A stretch of DNA of 64,000 nt from JASHPR01 sp963842355 (GCA_963842355.1 CAWJGC010000010.1:141087-205086); one strand, 5' to 3'. Positions 43,811 to 53,129 are shown, numbered from the stretch's first letter. Numbers and translations are program-made. The notes: generated by a model from the sequence alone, not told the origin.

Positions 43811-44028
43811 CACGCTCACTCCGCAACGGGCATCCAGTACGCGCACGCCACCACCGTGCCACCCAGCCGGCCAGCCAGGCAGCCATATGACCGCTGGATC
43901 GATGACGGGAACATACCGCACCCGGTACGGCCGAAGGTGACCCGCTGGCCGGCGACGGCTCGGGCCGGCATTCATCTGCCGTCCATCGGCTGCGCGGACG
44001 ACCTGGCAACGGCGGTCAAGCACGATGG

Positions 44029-44787
44029 TCAGGGCAGCAATTCCTGAACCGCGCTCTTCAAGTTGGCCAACGCCTGGCGATAGAGCTGGGGGCCATAGGA
44101 GACCCGTGCTACCCCCAGTTCATGGAGCTTTGCCAGGTCCGGGCCTCCGGGCCTGGTGTTGCCATTGATCGGCCCGGGCACTTCGGCGACCAGGGTGGCG
44201 ATGTCTCGCTCGTCGCTGACGCCGATCGGGTAGATGCAGTCGGCCCCGGCCCCCAGGTAGAGGCGGCCCCGGCGTACCGCCTCCGCGACCCGCTCCTGCT
44301 CGGGCACGCCCGACCTTGCCAGGAAGGTGTCAGCACGCGCGTTGATGACGATCGGGACCCCGGCGTCGCCCGCGGCGGCCCGGATGGCCGCCAGCCGCTC
44401 GGCGTGCGCATCGGCGTCGGCCAGCCCGCCCGCACGGTGGTCGGTATCCTCCAAGTTGCAGCCGACCGCGCCGATCTCCAACAGCCGGCCCACCAGTTCA
44501 CGCGGTTCCATGCCGTATCCCGCCTCGGCGTCCACGGTGACCGGGACCGACACCGCCCGGGCCACCCGCCCGGCCGCGGCGAACATCTCCTGCCAAGGCG
44601 CGCCCTCGCCGTCGGGGTAGCCGAGCATCGCCGAGATCGCGGCGCTGGCGGTGGCGACCACGGGGAATCCAGCCTCGGCCACGATCTTGGCGCTGGCCGC
44701 ATCCCACACATTCGGCAGGACCAGCATCTCGTCGGCATGGTGCAGCTCGCGGAGCCTGTCAGCGCGGGCCTTCAGGTCAGCGATCAT
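44029..44787 (-). CDS. Isocitrate lyase/PEP mutase family protein
   Basis: A 252-residue TIM-barrel protein of the ICL/PEP mutase superfamily. MLVLPNVWDAASAKIVAEAG, FPVVATASAAISAMLGYPDG, VPVTVDAEAGYGMEP (metal-binding region), GCNLEDTDHRAG, IVINARADTFLARSG and AGADCIYPIGVSD are all typical of the 2-methylisocitrate-lyase-like group annotated as phosphonomutase. The catalytic KKCGH motif of true isocitrate lyase is absent, so another C-C or C-P reaction is expected. AGGAGG stands 4 bp before ATG 44787. Confidence 0.87.
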   Translation of the reverse strand: MIADLKARADRLRELHHADEMLVLPNVWDAASAKIVAEAGFPVVATASAAISAMLGYPDGEGAPWQEMFAAAGRVARAVSVPVTVDAEAGYGMEPRELVGRLLEIGAVGCNLEDTDHRAGGLADADAHAERLAAIRAAAGDAGVPIVINARADTFLARSGVPEQERVAEAVRRGRLYLGAGADCIYPIGVSDERDIATLVAEVPGPINGNTRPGGPDLAKLHELGVARVSYGPQLYRQALANLKSAVQELLP

Positions 44788-45561
44788 GATTCCTCCTGGC
44801 GCGCGAAACTTCGTCTTCACCAGGACCCTACAGATCCAGGGAAACTTGGGGCTCTACCAGATCCCTATGGGCGAACACGTGTGGCTCTGCAGGTGAGACC
44901 GGGAGCGTGGACAGACACGAGAGCAGCGACCGAGCCCATGGCATCAGGCGCGCATTCGCGGTGCCGCCGCACCCGCGGCTTTCACGTCGGAAGCCGATCG
45001 CAGAGCGTGATTGATCCACAATGACAGCAGGCGCGTGTAGCCGCCTGCGCGGTTGGCGGATCCTCAGCGATCATCAGCGTCCAGTCGTGCAGATCGGGTC
45101 ACTATGCGCGCCCGGCGTCGCCCGAATCTGGTTGATATGAGTACGTTGCCCAGAGCATTCTTTTGCAGATGATCTGCCCCGCGGTTATATGTATGAGTAG
45201 CAGAGTTGCCAGCCATGCCGAATCGGCAACTGGAGCATGGAGGCGGGTTGCTTGCTTTGAGCTGCGTAATCTGCCTTAGCCGGGAGTGAGGCGGCTGTCA
45301 CGCCTGTACCGCATTGGGGACATGATCGATTAGTGATTAATCGCACGCCTAGCGAGCCGCTGTGCCACGCGGGGAACTCAGGCCGGGAGACTGTTCCCGG
45401 AGGCCAGGTTGAGGGCCTCGTCGGAGCTGAGCGCCATGGCCTCGGCCTGGGGTTGTTCGAACTGTTCCTGGCCGAGGCGGACGCGCGGCTGGTCCAGGCT
45501 GTCCTGCGCACGGGATGTGGTTGAGGCCCGGCGGGCTTGTGGCCACGCCGGGCCTTACCGC
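44788..45561. other. Largely gene-free stretch
   Basis: 774 bp. Apart from the short regulator-like fragment at 45378-45510 I see no coding signal. The part at 45110-45330 is less GC-rich than its surroundings. No RNA gene recognised. Confidence 0.4.
45378..45510 (-). pseudogene. Possible C-terminal remnant of an ATPase regulator
   Basis: The minus frame reads VRLGQEQFEQPQAEAMALSS and DEALNLASG before a stop, resembling the tail of large ATPase/TPR regulators (usual pattern RLG-E-F--A-AEG-AMS-DEAL--AL). About 40 residues; weak support. Confidence 0.3.
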
Positions 45562-46095
45562 TCAGCCGGAGGCAGGCTGGTAGGTGAGCGCGACGACGCC
45601 GCTCGGCGCTGGGGCTGCGCCGAGAAGCTTCAGCGGGAGCGTCTTGCCGTTGCCACCGCCAGTTGCTCCCCCGCCGACTAGCACCGGGTGGATCGAGAAC
45701 CGGATTTCATCGACCAGGTGGTGGGCGAGCAGGGTTTGGCTGAGTCGGCCGTATCCGTACATCATGAGATCACCGCCATCCTCTTGCTTGAGCTCGGTCA
45801 CGGCGGTGACGACGTCGTCGCGAATGAGGGTGGAGTTGTTCCAGTCAGCGTTCTTTAGCGTCGAGGAGAACACGTACTTGCGAATCGCGTTGATCGCGTC
45901 TGCGTATGGCCCGGTCTGTTTGGGCATGACATCGGCGAAGTACTCGTAGGTGCCTCGTCCCATGAGCATGCCGCCGAGGGCGTGTAGCGCCTCAACGGCT
46001 TCCTCCGCTGCGCCCGGGTCGAAGATCGCCCAGGAGCTTGGGTCTGCGGTGACGCCGTCGAGCGAGACGAAGGCGGAATTGATGATCTTGCGCAT
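45562..46095 (-). CDS. RibD C-terminal/dihydrofolate reductase-like protein
   Basis: A 177-residue DHFR-fold reductase of the RibD C-terminal family. RKIINSAFVSLDGVTADPSS, MLMGRGTYEYFADVMPKQTG, KYVFSSTLKNADWNNSTLIR and GDLMMYGYGRLSQTLLAHHL with EIRFSIHPVLVGGG follow the family order. AGGAGGAG lies 7 bp before ATG 46095. It is only moderately similar to the reductase at 35701-36423. It lies 73 bp downstream of the ECF42 sigma gene in the same direction, so it may be the last gene of that operon. Confidence 0.87.
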   Translation of the reverse strand: MRKIINSAFVSLDGVTADPSSWAIFDPGAAEEAVEALHALGGMLMGRGTYEYFADVMPKQTGPYADAINAIRKYVFSSTLKNADWNNSTLIRDDVVTAVTELKQEDGGDLMMYGYGRLSQTLLAHHLVDEIRFSIHPVLVGGGATGGGNGKTLPLKLLGAAPAPSGVVALTYQPASG

Positions 46096-46168
46096 CGCGG
46101 TGCTCCTCCTGTGTCGTTTGTGAGCTACGTCAGGAAGACGAACAGGACCGGCCGAAACCGGACACGCG

Positions 46169-47437
46169 CTAGGAGATTCCCAGGCTCTGGATCCGCCGCT
46201 CGAAAGACACACGCTCGGCCGGGCTCCGGGCTAGCGCAATGGCCTGCTCGTAGTACTCCCGGGCCGCGGTGTGGCAGCCGGTCCGCCGTTCCAGGTCAGC
46301 CCGGGCCGCCCAGTAGAAGGGATACCGGGACAGCTTCCGCTCCCCGGCCAAGGCGATCAGTTCGCGGCGGCCCGCGGCGATGCCGTCCCGTTCGGCCACG
46401 GCCAGCGCGCCGTTCAGCGCCACGATCGGGCTCCAGGACTGCTGGGCGAGAACCTGGTAGAAGCCGATAATCCGGTCCCAGTCGGTCTTCTGGATCGACG
46501 GCGCTATCGCGTGCTCACAGGCGATGCCGGCCTCCAGATGCCAGCGGGACATGTGATCCCCGGTGGCCGAGCGGGCGAGGTGCATCAGACCGCGCTGGAT
46601 GCGCGCCCGGTCCCAGCGGCTCCGGTCCTGGTCCTCGAGGGGGACGAACACACCGTGCTCGTCGAGGCGTGCCGACAGGCGAGCGGCGTCGAAGCAGAAC
46701 AGCGCGGCCAGGGCGTGTACGTCCGGATGCGCCGTCGCCTTGGCGTCCACCAGCAACTCGGTCAGACGCAGCGCGTCCTCGCACAGGAACGGACGTACCG
46801 GGTCGTGCGGGTTGCTGCCGTGGTAGCCCTCGTTGAACAGAAGATACAGCGATCGCAGCACGGAATCCCGCCGGGCGCCGATGTCAGGCAAGTCGTCCAC
46901 GTCGGGCAGCCGACCCAGCTGACGCAGACGGCCGCGCCCCCGGTGCAACCGTCGGTCGATGGTCTGAGTATCGACCAGGAACGCTTGACCGATCTCCTTG
47001 GGTGACAGACCGCACAGCCACCGCAGGATCAGTGTCACGTGCGTCTCGCGGTTTAGGCCGGGGTCGCAAACCGCGAACATCATCGCCAACTGGCTGACGC
47101 TCTCGGCGGCCGGGGCCAGTGCCGCCTCGATCGTGCCGGTCAGCGCCGTCGTCGTCGCCAGTTCGGGCAGGAACGACCTGTGGCGCTGTTCCCGGCGGAT
47201 GATGTCGATCGCCCGGTTATGGGCGGCCCGGATGATCCACGCCTTCGGGTCCTGCGGCAACCCGAAGCGCCAGGCGTACATGGCACTGACCAGCGCGTCG
47301 TGGACGACGTCCTCGGCGAGCGGGACGTTGGACGGGCCCAGGACCCGGGTCAGCGCGCTGACCAGGTGCGCGTACTCCTTCCGGAACAGGTCTTCGACCA
47401 GCTCCATAGATGACACCGCAGCGGGCCGTTCGTCCAC
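46169..47437 (-). CDS. ECF sigma factor, ECF42 type
   Basis: About 422 residues. Sigma region 2: LAEDVVHDALVSAMYAWRFG and AWIIRAAHNRAIDIIRREQR; region 4: THVTLILRWLCGLSPKEIGQ and VDTQTIDRRLHRGRGRLRQL. The long C-terminal part (about residue 200 on, SVLRSLYLLFNEGYHGSNPH, DWDRIIGFYQVLAQQSWSPI) is the TPR-like extension of the ECF42 group. GTG 47437 directly follows the YCII stop with GAGG between; the alternative ATG 47407 has no ribosome site. ECF42 factors are usually next to DGPF/YCII genes, as here, and lack an anti-sigma factor. Confidence 0.88.
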   Translation of the reverse strand: MDERPAAVSSMELVEDLFRKEYAHLVSALTRVLGPSNVPLAEDVVHDALVSAMYAWRFGLPQDPKAWIIRAAHNRAIDIIRREQRHRSFLPELATTTALTGTIEAALAPAAESVSQLAMMFAVCDPGLNRETHVTLILRWLCGLSPKEIGQAFLVDTQTIDRRLHRGRGRLRQLGRLPDVDDLPDIGARRDSVLRSLYLLFNEGYHGSNPHDPVRPFLCEDALRLTELLVDAKATAHPDVHALAALFCFDAARLSARLDEHGVFVPLEDQDRSRWDRARIQRGLMHLARSATGDHMSRWHLEAGIACEHAIAPSIQKTDWDRIIGFYQVLAQQSWSPIVALNGALAVAERDGIAAGRRELIALAGERKLSRYPFYWAARADLERRTGCHTAAREYYEQAIALARSPAERVSFERRIQSLGIS

Positions 47438-47442
47438 GAGCC

Positions 47443-47793
47443 TCAGATCCGAGGGTCCTGGACCGGCCGCACCTCGACGGAACCGCCGAACTCGTATGTC
47501 GGGCATGTGCGCGCCACGTCGATGGCGTCTTCTAGGGAGGCGGCTTCGAAGATCATGCTGCCGGTCACCAGATCCTTCGACTCGGCGTAGGGGCCGTCGG
47601 TGACCACGCGCTCGTGGCCCCGGACCGCGGCCCCCGGATTGTCGAGCGCGGTTCCGGCGTTGCGCCGACCCTGCCGGGCCAGCTCATCGGACCAGCGATA
47701 CCACTTCTCGACGTGGGCCTGAAGCTCCGAGGGCGACAGATCGTGCCGCGCGACAGCGCCCCCGCGAAAAATCAACATGAACTTGCTCTGCAC
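47443..47793 (-). CDS. YCII/DGPF family protein
   Basis: About 116 residues. FMLIFRGGAVARHDLSPSEL, then VVTDGPYAESKDLVTGSMIF carries the DGPF-type motif (here DGPY), and LEDAIDVARTCPTYEFGGSV with VEVRPV closes the YCII fold. GTG 47793 is the likely start; ATG 47778 and an ATG near 47826 are alternatives. It precedes the ECF42 gene by a few bases, the standard pairing; the DGPF partner may influence sigma activity (family knowledge, not shown here). Confidence 0.85.
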   Translation of the reverse strand: MQSKFMLIFRGGAVARHDLSPSELQAHVEKWYRWSDELARQGRRNAGTALDNPGAAVRGHERVVTDGPYAESKDLVTGSMIFEAASLEDAIDVARTCPTYEFGGSVEVRPVQDPRI

Positions 47794-48243
47794 GGCGCGT
47801 TCCCGGCTTCGAGGTTCCGGCATCATGGCTCCCAACCGTATCCGCCGCCGCGCCTCATCGAACCCCGCCACCGGGGCATCAGGACCTACCCTCCTTGAGC
47901 TTGCCCAAGTCCCCCGGATCTGGCGTCCCGGCGTAGCCTTGATACCGGTGGCGGCCATCCCATCCTCATACTTAGTGAAAGACCGAGCAACGGGATGGCA
48001 GGGTCAACGATGACGACATGCGCGTACCCGGCACGCGTGCCATTGCTCGATTGTCTCGCTTACGTTGCGTAACCGGCCCTGGACTGGGCTCAGCGCGCGA
48101 ATATCCGCCGATCTGCATGGCCTCAGGCGCTGCGCCGGCATGTCGTAGGCGGGTGCAGAACTGGATAATCGGCGAGCGGTAGCCATGCCGGGGAGCGGTG
48201 GACTGGGCCGGTCATGCGCTGGCGGGGAAGGTCTGGCGGGTGG
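47794..48243. other. Intergenic stretch
   Basis: 450 bp holding the promoter of the YCII-sigma-reductase operon and the downstream side of the LysE gene. No gene recognised. Confidence 0.4.
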
Positions 48244-48858
48244 TCAATAGGGGGTGAAGACCAGCAGGATTGTGGATGCGGCCAGCAGGGCCGCCATGGC
48301 GCCGTTGAGGACGCGCCAGGCGCGTGGTGCCCGCAGGAAGCGCTGGAGCGCGGCGCCGAACGCCAGCCAGGGCAGGCAGCTGGGGAGGGCGACCAGGGTA
48401 AACACGGTCGCCAAGATGGCAGCCTGGGCCAGGGCGCCGTCGGCGCGCCGGTCCAGGAAGGCGGCGATGGCAGCGACGCTGATCAGCCATCCCTTGGGGT
48501 TGACCCACTGGAAGGCTGCCATGCTGAGGAATCCAGCCGGTGCGTTCGTGGCCTCTCGGGCAGGCCCTGCGGTCGCGATCCGCCAGGCCATCCAGCAGAG
48601 CATCGCTGCCGCGCCCCACTTGAGGACCTGTAGCGCCACGCGATGCGCAAGGAGCACGTTACCCAGTCCCAGAGCGATAGCGAACAGCATCGCGCCCATC
48701 CCGGTCACCTGCCCCAGCAGGCTCGTCAGGCCTCGCCGGATGCCGGCCCGTGCGCCGGTGGCGGCCAGCAGCGCGTTGCTGGGGCCGGGGGTCCCTGCGA
48801 CGACCGCTGAGAAGGTCACAAACGCGATCACCCGGGCAGGGTCATGTATGACGTCCAC
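48244..48858 (-). CDS. LysE/RhtB family amino-acid exporter
   Basis: A 204-residue membrane protein with about six hydrophobic helices. VAGTPGPSNALLAATGARAG is the LysE family opening (TPGP motif), followed by TSLLGQVTGMGAMLFAIALG and FQWVNPKGWLISVAAIAAFL (the NPK motif). GTG 48858 has GGAG 6 bp upstream. It is divergent from an AraC-type regulator with only 25 bp between starts, so that regulator probably controls it. Confidence 0.88.
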   Translation of the reverse strand: MDVIHDPARVIAFVTFSAVVAGTPGPSNALLAATGARAGIRRGLTSLLGQVTGMGAMLFAIALGLGNVLLAHRVALQVLKWGAAAMLCWMAWRIATAGPAREATNAPAGFLSMAAFQWVNPKGWLISVAAIAAFLDRRADGALAQAAILATVFTLVALPSCLPWLAFGAALQRFLRAPRAWRVLNGAMAALLAASTILLVFTPY

Positions 48859-48883
48859 ATGCCGCTCCGTAGATTTGACACCT

Positions 48884-49822
48884 ATGGCCCCTAGCCTGCG
48901 TGATGCAACCGACGCTGGTCTTGAACGTCCGTGCGGCCCAGAGGAGTGGGTAGATGCCACCACGTCGGCAGATGGGGTGGAGCTGTTCCGCGCCCGCCTG
49001 CGGGGCCGCCCGTTTAGCCGCCACCGGCACGACGTCTACGCGATCGGCGTCACCGAGGAGGGGGTCCAGGCGTTCTGCTACCGCGGCACGGTTGAGCACA
49101 GCCTGCCGGGACAGGTCTTTGTACTGCATCCCGACGAAATGCACGACGGCAGGGCCGAGGGTCCGGGTGTGTTCGGCTACCGCCAGATCTACCTCAACCC
49201 GGATCGGATCGCCTCCGCCTTGCCAGCCCTCACCGGACGGCCAGCGCCGCTGCCCTTCGCTGCGCCGGTGACCGACGACCCAGTCCTCGCACGCGTGGTG
49301 CGCACGGCGTTCGCGCGCGTACCCGAGCCGCTGGCGGTTGACGCTCTGGTGCTTCAGCTGGCGGAAGGCCTTCTGCGGTCCAGCGCCGCGGGCTTGGCGA
49401 CCAGCACCCTGCGCTGCCGGGTCGACCTGCCCGCTGTCGAGCGTGGCCGAGACTTCCTGCGCAGCCGGCTGACAATAGTGCAATCGAGCGACGTCGAGGC
49501 GGTCACCGGCTTGGACCGCTACCAGTTCGCCCGCCAGTTCCGCGCCGTCTACGGGACCAGCCCGTACCGGTATTCGGTGATGCGGCGCCTCGACCTGGCC
49601 CGGGGCTGGCTACGCGACGCGCAGCCCCTAGCAGATACCGCGATCAAGGCTGGCTTCGCCGACCAGGCACACTTCACCCGCGCATTCAAAGCCGCATTCG
49701 GCATGACGCCCGGCCGCTACGTGAAACTCTGCGGGGCCCGTGCCAGTGATCGAGCTGCCCATCCAGGACCACCCTCCGCAATGCCACCGAAATGGGTAAT
49801 GCCGCCCGACGCAACCCGATAA
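48884..49822 (+). CDS. AraC family transcriptional regulator
   Basis: A 312-residue regulator. The N-terminal cupin domain has FSRHRHDVYAIGVTEEGVQA, FCYRGTVEHSLPGQVFVLHP and DEMHDG; the C-terminal double HTH comprises FLRSRLTIVQSSDVEAVTGL, YQFARQFRAVYGTSPYRYSV and LADTAIKAGFADQAHFTRAF with KAAFGMTPGRY. ATG 48884 is set by the divergent LysE start; a longer frame upstream is antisense to LysE. Such AraC/LysE pairs normally mean ligand-induced amino-acid export. Confidence 0.9.
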   Translation: MAPSLRDATDAGLERPCGPEEWVDATTSADGVELFRARLRGRPFSRHRHDVYAIGVTEEGVQAFCYRGTVEHSLPGQVFVLHPDEMHDGRAEGPGVFGYRQIYLNPDRIASALPALTGRPAPLPFAAPVTDDPVLARVVRTAFARVPEPLAVDALVLQLAEGLLRSSAAGLATSTLRCRVDLPAVERGRDFLRSRLTIVQSSDVEAVTGLDRYQFARQFRAVYGTSPYRYSVMRRLDLARGWLRDAQPLADTAIKAGFADQAHFTRAFKAAFGMTPGRYVKLCGARASDRAAHPGPPSAMPPKWVMPPDATR

Positions 49823-49950
49823 CGCGGCGCTGCGCCGGAACATCACGCTCAGCGACTGAGCTTGTCAGGGGTCAATGCGCGAGATCCGCCGATCGGCGCT
49901 CTCTTCGGGCCGACCGACCGGTCGGGGCCGGCACGCGCAGATGGAAAACT

Positions 49951-50175
49951 ATGGGTGTGCCAGATCGTTGGCCGAACTACTCGAAAGTCCGTTTCCGGAG
50001 CGATCAGCATCGGGCCAATGGCGCCCCAGAGGGCTCGGTCGGCTACATCGTCGAGGTCTACGACGATGCTTACGAAGTCGAGGTCACGGAACCGGAAACG
50101 GGCGAAACGCTGTTCCTCGGAGCCGTTCCTGACGCCGACCTCGACCTGATTTCGGGCCACGGACCGGTTTCATAG
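49951..50175 (+). CDS. DUF4926-like small protein
   Basis: A 74-residue protein: YSKVRFRSDQHRANGAPEGS, VGYIVEVYDDAYEVEVTEPE, TGETLFLGAVPDADLDLI. The pattern (basic strand, G-G-VG-I-E-Y, YEVE, acidic end) is that of DUF4926 proteins, small SH3-like folds often linked to toxin or immunity loci. ATG 49951 has only a weak ATGGAAA upstream. No partner gene is obvious beside it. Confidence 0.65.
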   Translation: MGVPDRWPNYSKVRFRSDQHRANGAPEGSVGYIVEVYDDAYEVEVTEPETGETLFLGAVPDADLDLISGHGPVS

Positions 50176-50241
50176 AGCGCCAGTCCCGTCGATCGGGGTC
50201 GCCTCTCCAGCATCACCCCGCAGCTTGCCCGCTCGCGAAGA

Positions 50242-50505
50242 TCACACATCCGGGGCGATGCCTACGGCGATAGCGGACGCCTCGCAGAGCCTCATCGTCT
50301 CCGCCTGGCGCATCTGCGCCCCGAGGTCCTGGGGCCAGACGTAGCCGATGAGATCACCTCCAGCGTCGGCGACCAGCAGGCAGCCGGAACTCGATCGCTC
50401 CACGGCGCCGATCCTCGCAGCAACCCCGCGCAGCACTGCGCCAAAGGCCCGGAGCAGCGGCTCGGCCCTCGGCCAGTCCCCCTCGACCGCGCGCCGGACT
50501 ACCAC
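50242..50505 (-). CDS. Short GNAT-like protein, probably C-terminally truncated
   Basis: 87 residues beginning VVVRRAVEGDWPRAEPLLRA, with CLLVADAGGDLIGYVWPQDL in the middle, the first strands of a GNAT acetyltransferase. The acetyl-CoA loop (Q/R-x-x-G-x-G/A) is missing and the tail after ETMRL does not fit, so the gene is likely truncated. GTG 50505 has AGGA 7 bp upstream and overlaps the stop of the phosphotransferase gene, suggesting cotranslation. Confidence 0.5.
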   Translation of the reverse strand: MVVRRAVEGDWPRAEPLLRAFGAVLRGVAARIGAVERSSSGCLLVADAGGDLIGYVWPQDLGAQMRQAETMRLCEASAIAVGIAPDV

Positions 50506-51524
50506 GTCAATTCCTCGCGGCGTGCCCACCACGCCTCGGCGGCGTCCATCGCTCTCTCCGCCTCGGACAAGCCCACTGTTCCATGTACTCCGATTCGCTC
50601 ATCCATAAACCCGGCCGTTGCGACCCAGTGCAGGGGAATCAGGGTGATCTGCGCCGGGAGGAACCGGCGCTCGTCGGGCGTCACGGGTTCGGGAGCGGAA
50701 CTGTCGTAGGCGTCGCAGAGTTCGCGGAGGTCGACGTTGGCGCCACTCTCAGATGCCCAGTACAGGCTGCCGGCCACGTCGTAGAGCCGCTCCCGGATGC
50801 GCACGAAATCCAGATCGAGATTTAACCAGGAGCCATCCGGCAGTTGGACCGCGTTGCCGAGCTTGTAGTCGCCGTGGATCGGAGCGAGCGGGAGCTCGAC
50901 GCCGCGCCGGGCTCTGCCCAGCTCGTCGAGGAGGAGCTTGGCACGGCGCACCACGGGCTCGGCCCCAGCGCCCAGACCGCGACGCGTGAAGCCGAGCCAG
51001 TAGTGCAACTGGCGGCTGGTTCGGTGGTCGTCGAGCGGCTGAGGCAGGTCCGGCTCCCAGGTCGCGCGCAGCCCCGCGTGCAGGCGGCCGAGCTCCTCGA
51101 ACAACCGCAGGTACGACTCCTGGCTTGGGTTTGGCTGCACATGCGGGACAAATTCTTCGAGTTCCGCCCAGCGGCCACCGACCCTGGCCAAGTCCCGGCC
51201 GAGGATCGGCACCGGCTGGGCGACCCGAATCCCTGCCCGCTGGAGTCGCTCGCGCAGCCGGCGCAACCCCGCCACGCGGCCGCGCGTCGCCCATGGTCGA
51301 TGCACACGCAGGACGAGCGGTTCAGCGGCGTCGAGCCGGACGTTGAGGTTGAACTCGCCGCCGATGTCTTGCCACGTCCTGGCAGGCGCGACCTGATCGA
51401 GCAGCGCTGCGACCGCGGGGTCATCGGTGCTGGCCCTTGGCCCGAACCAGCTGGGCGGTGGTGGAGGTGGTGTCAAAGCTTGGGTCCTTCGTCGTGGAGC
51501 TTCGCTGGAAGCACGCAAGCACAC
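50499..51524 (-). CDS. Aminoglycoside phosphotransferase-like kinase (APH family)
   Basis: About 340 residues with an APH kinase fold. LAPIHGDYKLGNAVQLPDGS is the catalytic loop HGDxxxxN, and LNLDLDFVRIRERLYDVAGS holds the metal-binding Asp. The N-terminal lobe contains FNLNVRLDAAEPLVLRVHRP (Lys position is less clear). The start is uncertain: GTG 51524 gives a Pro-rich lead of about 30 residues. Members phosphorylate many small molecules; antibiotic resistance is not implied. Probably one unit with the GNAT-like gene. Confidence 0.8.
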   Translation of the reverse strand: MCLRASSEAPRRRTQALTPPPPPPSWFGPRASTDDPAVAALLDQVAPARTWQDIGGEFNLNVRLDAAEPLVLRVHRPWATRGRVAGLRRLRERLQRAGIRVAQPVPILGRDLARVGGRWAELEEFVPHVQPNPSQESYLRLFEELGRLHAGLRATWEPDLPQPLDDHRTSRQLHYWLGFTRRGLGAGAEPVVRRAKLLLDELGRARRGVELPLAPIHGDYKLGNAVQLPDGSWLNLDLDFVRIRERLYDVAGSLYWASESGANVDLRELCDAYDSSAPEPVTPDERRFLPAQITLIPLHWVATAGFMDERIGVHGTVGLSEAERAMDAAEAWWARREELTW

Positions 51525-51589
51525 GCCTCGGATCGAGGAGAACTCTCCCCCAAGACACTTGTGATCGCATCCTAGTAGACCGTCGCTGC

Positions 51590-52219
51590 TTATTCTTGCC
51601 TTAGAGTTGGGTAGAGGTGGCGGAGCTTGATGCGTGCGTCGCCGGTGGTGAACTGCCAGTCGACTTGACGCTGGTCGGTGTTGACCTGGTTCTGCCAGGC
51701 AGCGAGCTCACTGTTCAAGAGTTCGATGTCGCCTAGCCTCCGGTCGAGGCACTGCCGGGTCAGGGCGGAGAGTTCGATCTCGGCGATGTTGAGCCAGGAT
51801 CCGTGCCTGGGCGTGTGGTGGATCTCCAGGCGCTGGGCCAGGGCATGCGCCTGCTGGGGTTCAAACGCCTCGTACAGCGACCCGGGGCCGTGGGTGTTGA
51901 GGTTGTCCATCACCAGCACGACCTTCTCCGCGCCGGGGTAGTCCAGGCTCAGCAGGTGCTCGACCTGATGTGCCCAGTCGGCCTTGGTGCGCTGCGGCCG
52001 GGCCTGGACGCGGCGCCATCCCCTCAGGGGCTCGACCCAGCAGAAGATCGAGCAGGTGCCGTGGCGGACGTACTCGCTGTCCTCCCGGTGGTCCCGTCCG
52101 GGCCTGGCCGGGACCGGCTCCCGGACGTGGCCGAGCAGCTGGTACGGCTTCTCATCCATGCACACCACCGGGCGCGCCGGGTCATAGGGGCGGTGGTAGA
52201 CCGTGAGCACATCCTCCAT
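51590..52219 (-). CDS. IS630 transposase DDE part, orfB (copy 1)
   Basis: 209 residues, catalytic half: RPVVCMDEKPYQLLGHVREP (Asp), VVLVMDNLNTHGPGSLYEA (Asp), GSWLNIAEIELSALTRQC (Glu). It is expressed as a fusion with orfA through a -1 shift on the A7 run; the two shared frames meet at LKK-TELRPHLKKCWTIPP. Confidence 0.88.
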   Translation of the reverse strand: MEDVLTVYHRPYDPARPVVCMDEKPYQLLGHVREPVPARPGRDHREDSEYVRHGTCSIFCWVEPLRGWRRVQARPQRTKADWAHQVEHLLSLDYPGAEKVVLVMDNLNTHGPGSLYEAFEPQQAHALAQRLEIHHTPRHGSWLNIAEIELSALTRQCLDRRLGDIELLNSELAAWQNQVNTDQRQVDWQFTTGDARIKLRHLYPTLRQE

Positions 52220-52269
52220 CCGCGCCGCGAACTCCGCGTTCGCTCTGGGCGGGATGGTCCAGCACTTCT

Positions 52270-52740
52270 TCAGGTGAGGGCGAAGTTCTGTTTTTTTAAC
52301 ACCCGTCCGATCGTGGAGTGATCCATGTCCGGGATGTCCTCAGTCAGCGCGACATGCTTCTCCAGCAGCCGCAGCGACCACCGTGCATGCCCGGCCGGCG
52401 GGGCCGAGCACGCCAGCGCGATCAGCCTGGCCTCGACCTCGCCGGTCACCTGCGAGGGCACCGGCGGGAACTCGCGCCTCTTCCGCTCGACCGTGGCCCG
52501 CACATCGCCACCGGTCTCGGCGAACCGTTTGGAGACCAGCCGCACCGTCTCACACGAGACCCCGGCCTGCTCAGCTATCACCACCCGGTCCTCGACCGCG
52601 CCCACCGCAGTGTCGAGCGCAAGCAGCAACCGTGCCCGGCGGATCACCGACGCGGGATGCACCCCGGTCCGGGTCACCCGCTCCAGCGCCTCTCGATCCT
52701 CCGCGGCCAACGTGACCGGATACTTCTTCTGCGACGGCAT
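52270..52740 (-). CDS. IS630 transposase HTH part, orfA (copy 1)
   Basis: 156 residues. HPASVIRRARLLLALDTAVG and VVIAEQAGVSCETVRLVSKR are the helix-turn-helix pair; the frame ends at RVLKKQNFALT after the A7 run. Differs from copy 2 at one residue (Arg in DVRATVERK instead of Trp). Confidence 0.87.
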   Translation of the reverse strand: MPSQKKYPVTLAAEDREALERVTRTGVHPASVIRRARLLLALDTAVGAVEDRVVIAEQAGVSCETVRLVSKRFAETGGDVRATVERKRREFPPVPSQVTGEVEARLIALACSAPPAGHARWSLRLLEKHVALTEDIPDMDHSTIGRVLKKQNFALT

Positions 52741-53129
52741 GACAACGTCCTGTCTGGCAGAGGGGGAAGGAAGATCTGCCAGATCCCAGACTGCACCACC
52801 AAAGCAAGAACTAGCTGCGACACACTACTAGAACTCGCAAAGCACCCTTCTTGGCAACAGGGTCCGCGGGCGTTGAGGCATCACCGGGCCGATGAGGGCC
52901 GGCGAGGGCCGCGTCCCATACCATTCACCAGCTGACGCCGAGGGTGCTGCAGAACGCCGGGTCCGGGAAGGTGGTCGTCGAAGACCTCCCTACAGGCGTG
53001 TCCATTCAGGGGTGCGCCTGAACTGCAGGGTTGCTGGGGGTGGTCTGGGTCGATGGGGGCCCGCGGTGCGTGACACGCGGTGGTCGTGATGCTTGATCTC
53101 GGGCCCGCGGGTGCGCAAGATCCTGTGTT

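Larger units (their letters stand above)
51575..52828 (-). mobile_element. IS630 family element, copy 1 of a nearly identical pair
   Basis: 1,254 bp between TA dinucleotides at 51573-51574 and 52829-52830. End repeats read inward are GTAGACCGTCGCTGCTTAT and GTAGTGTGTCGCAGCTAGT. Same length as the copy at 55973-57226 and in opposite orientation. Removing it gives ...CGCATCCTAGAACTCGC.... Confidence 0.88.

Noticed and set aside
50249..51524. Aminoglycoside resistance locus (APH plus GNAT)
   Set aside because: The kinase is a generic APH-fold protein and the GNAT-like gene lacks the acetyl-CoA loop; no resistance-specific signature is visible.
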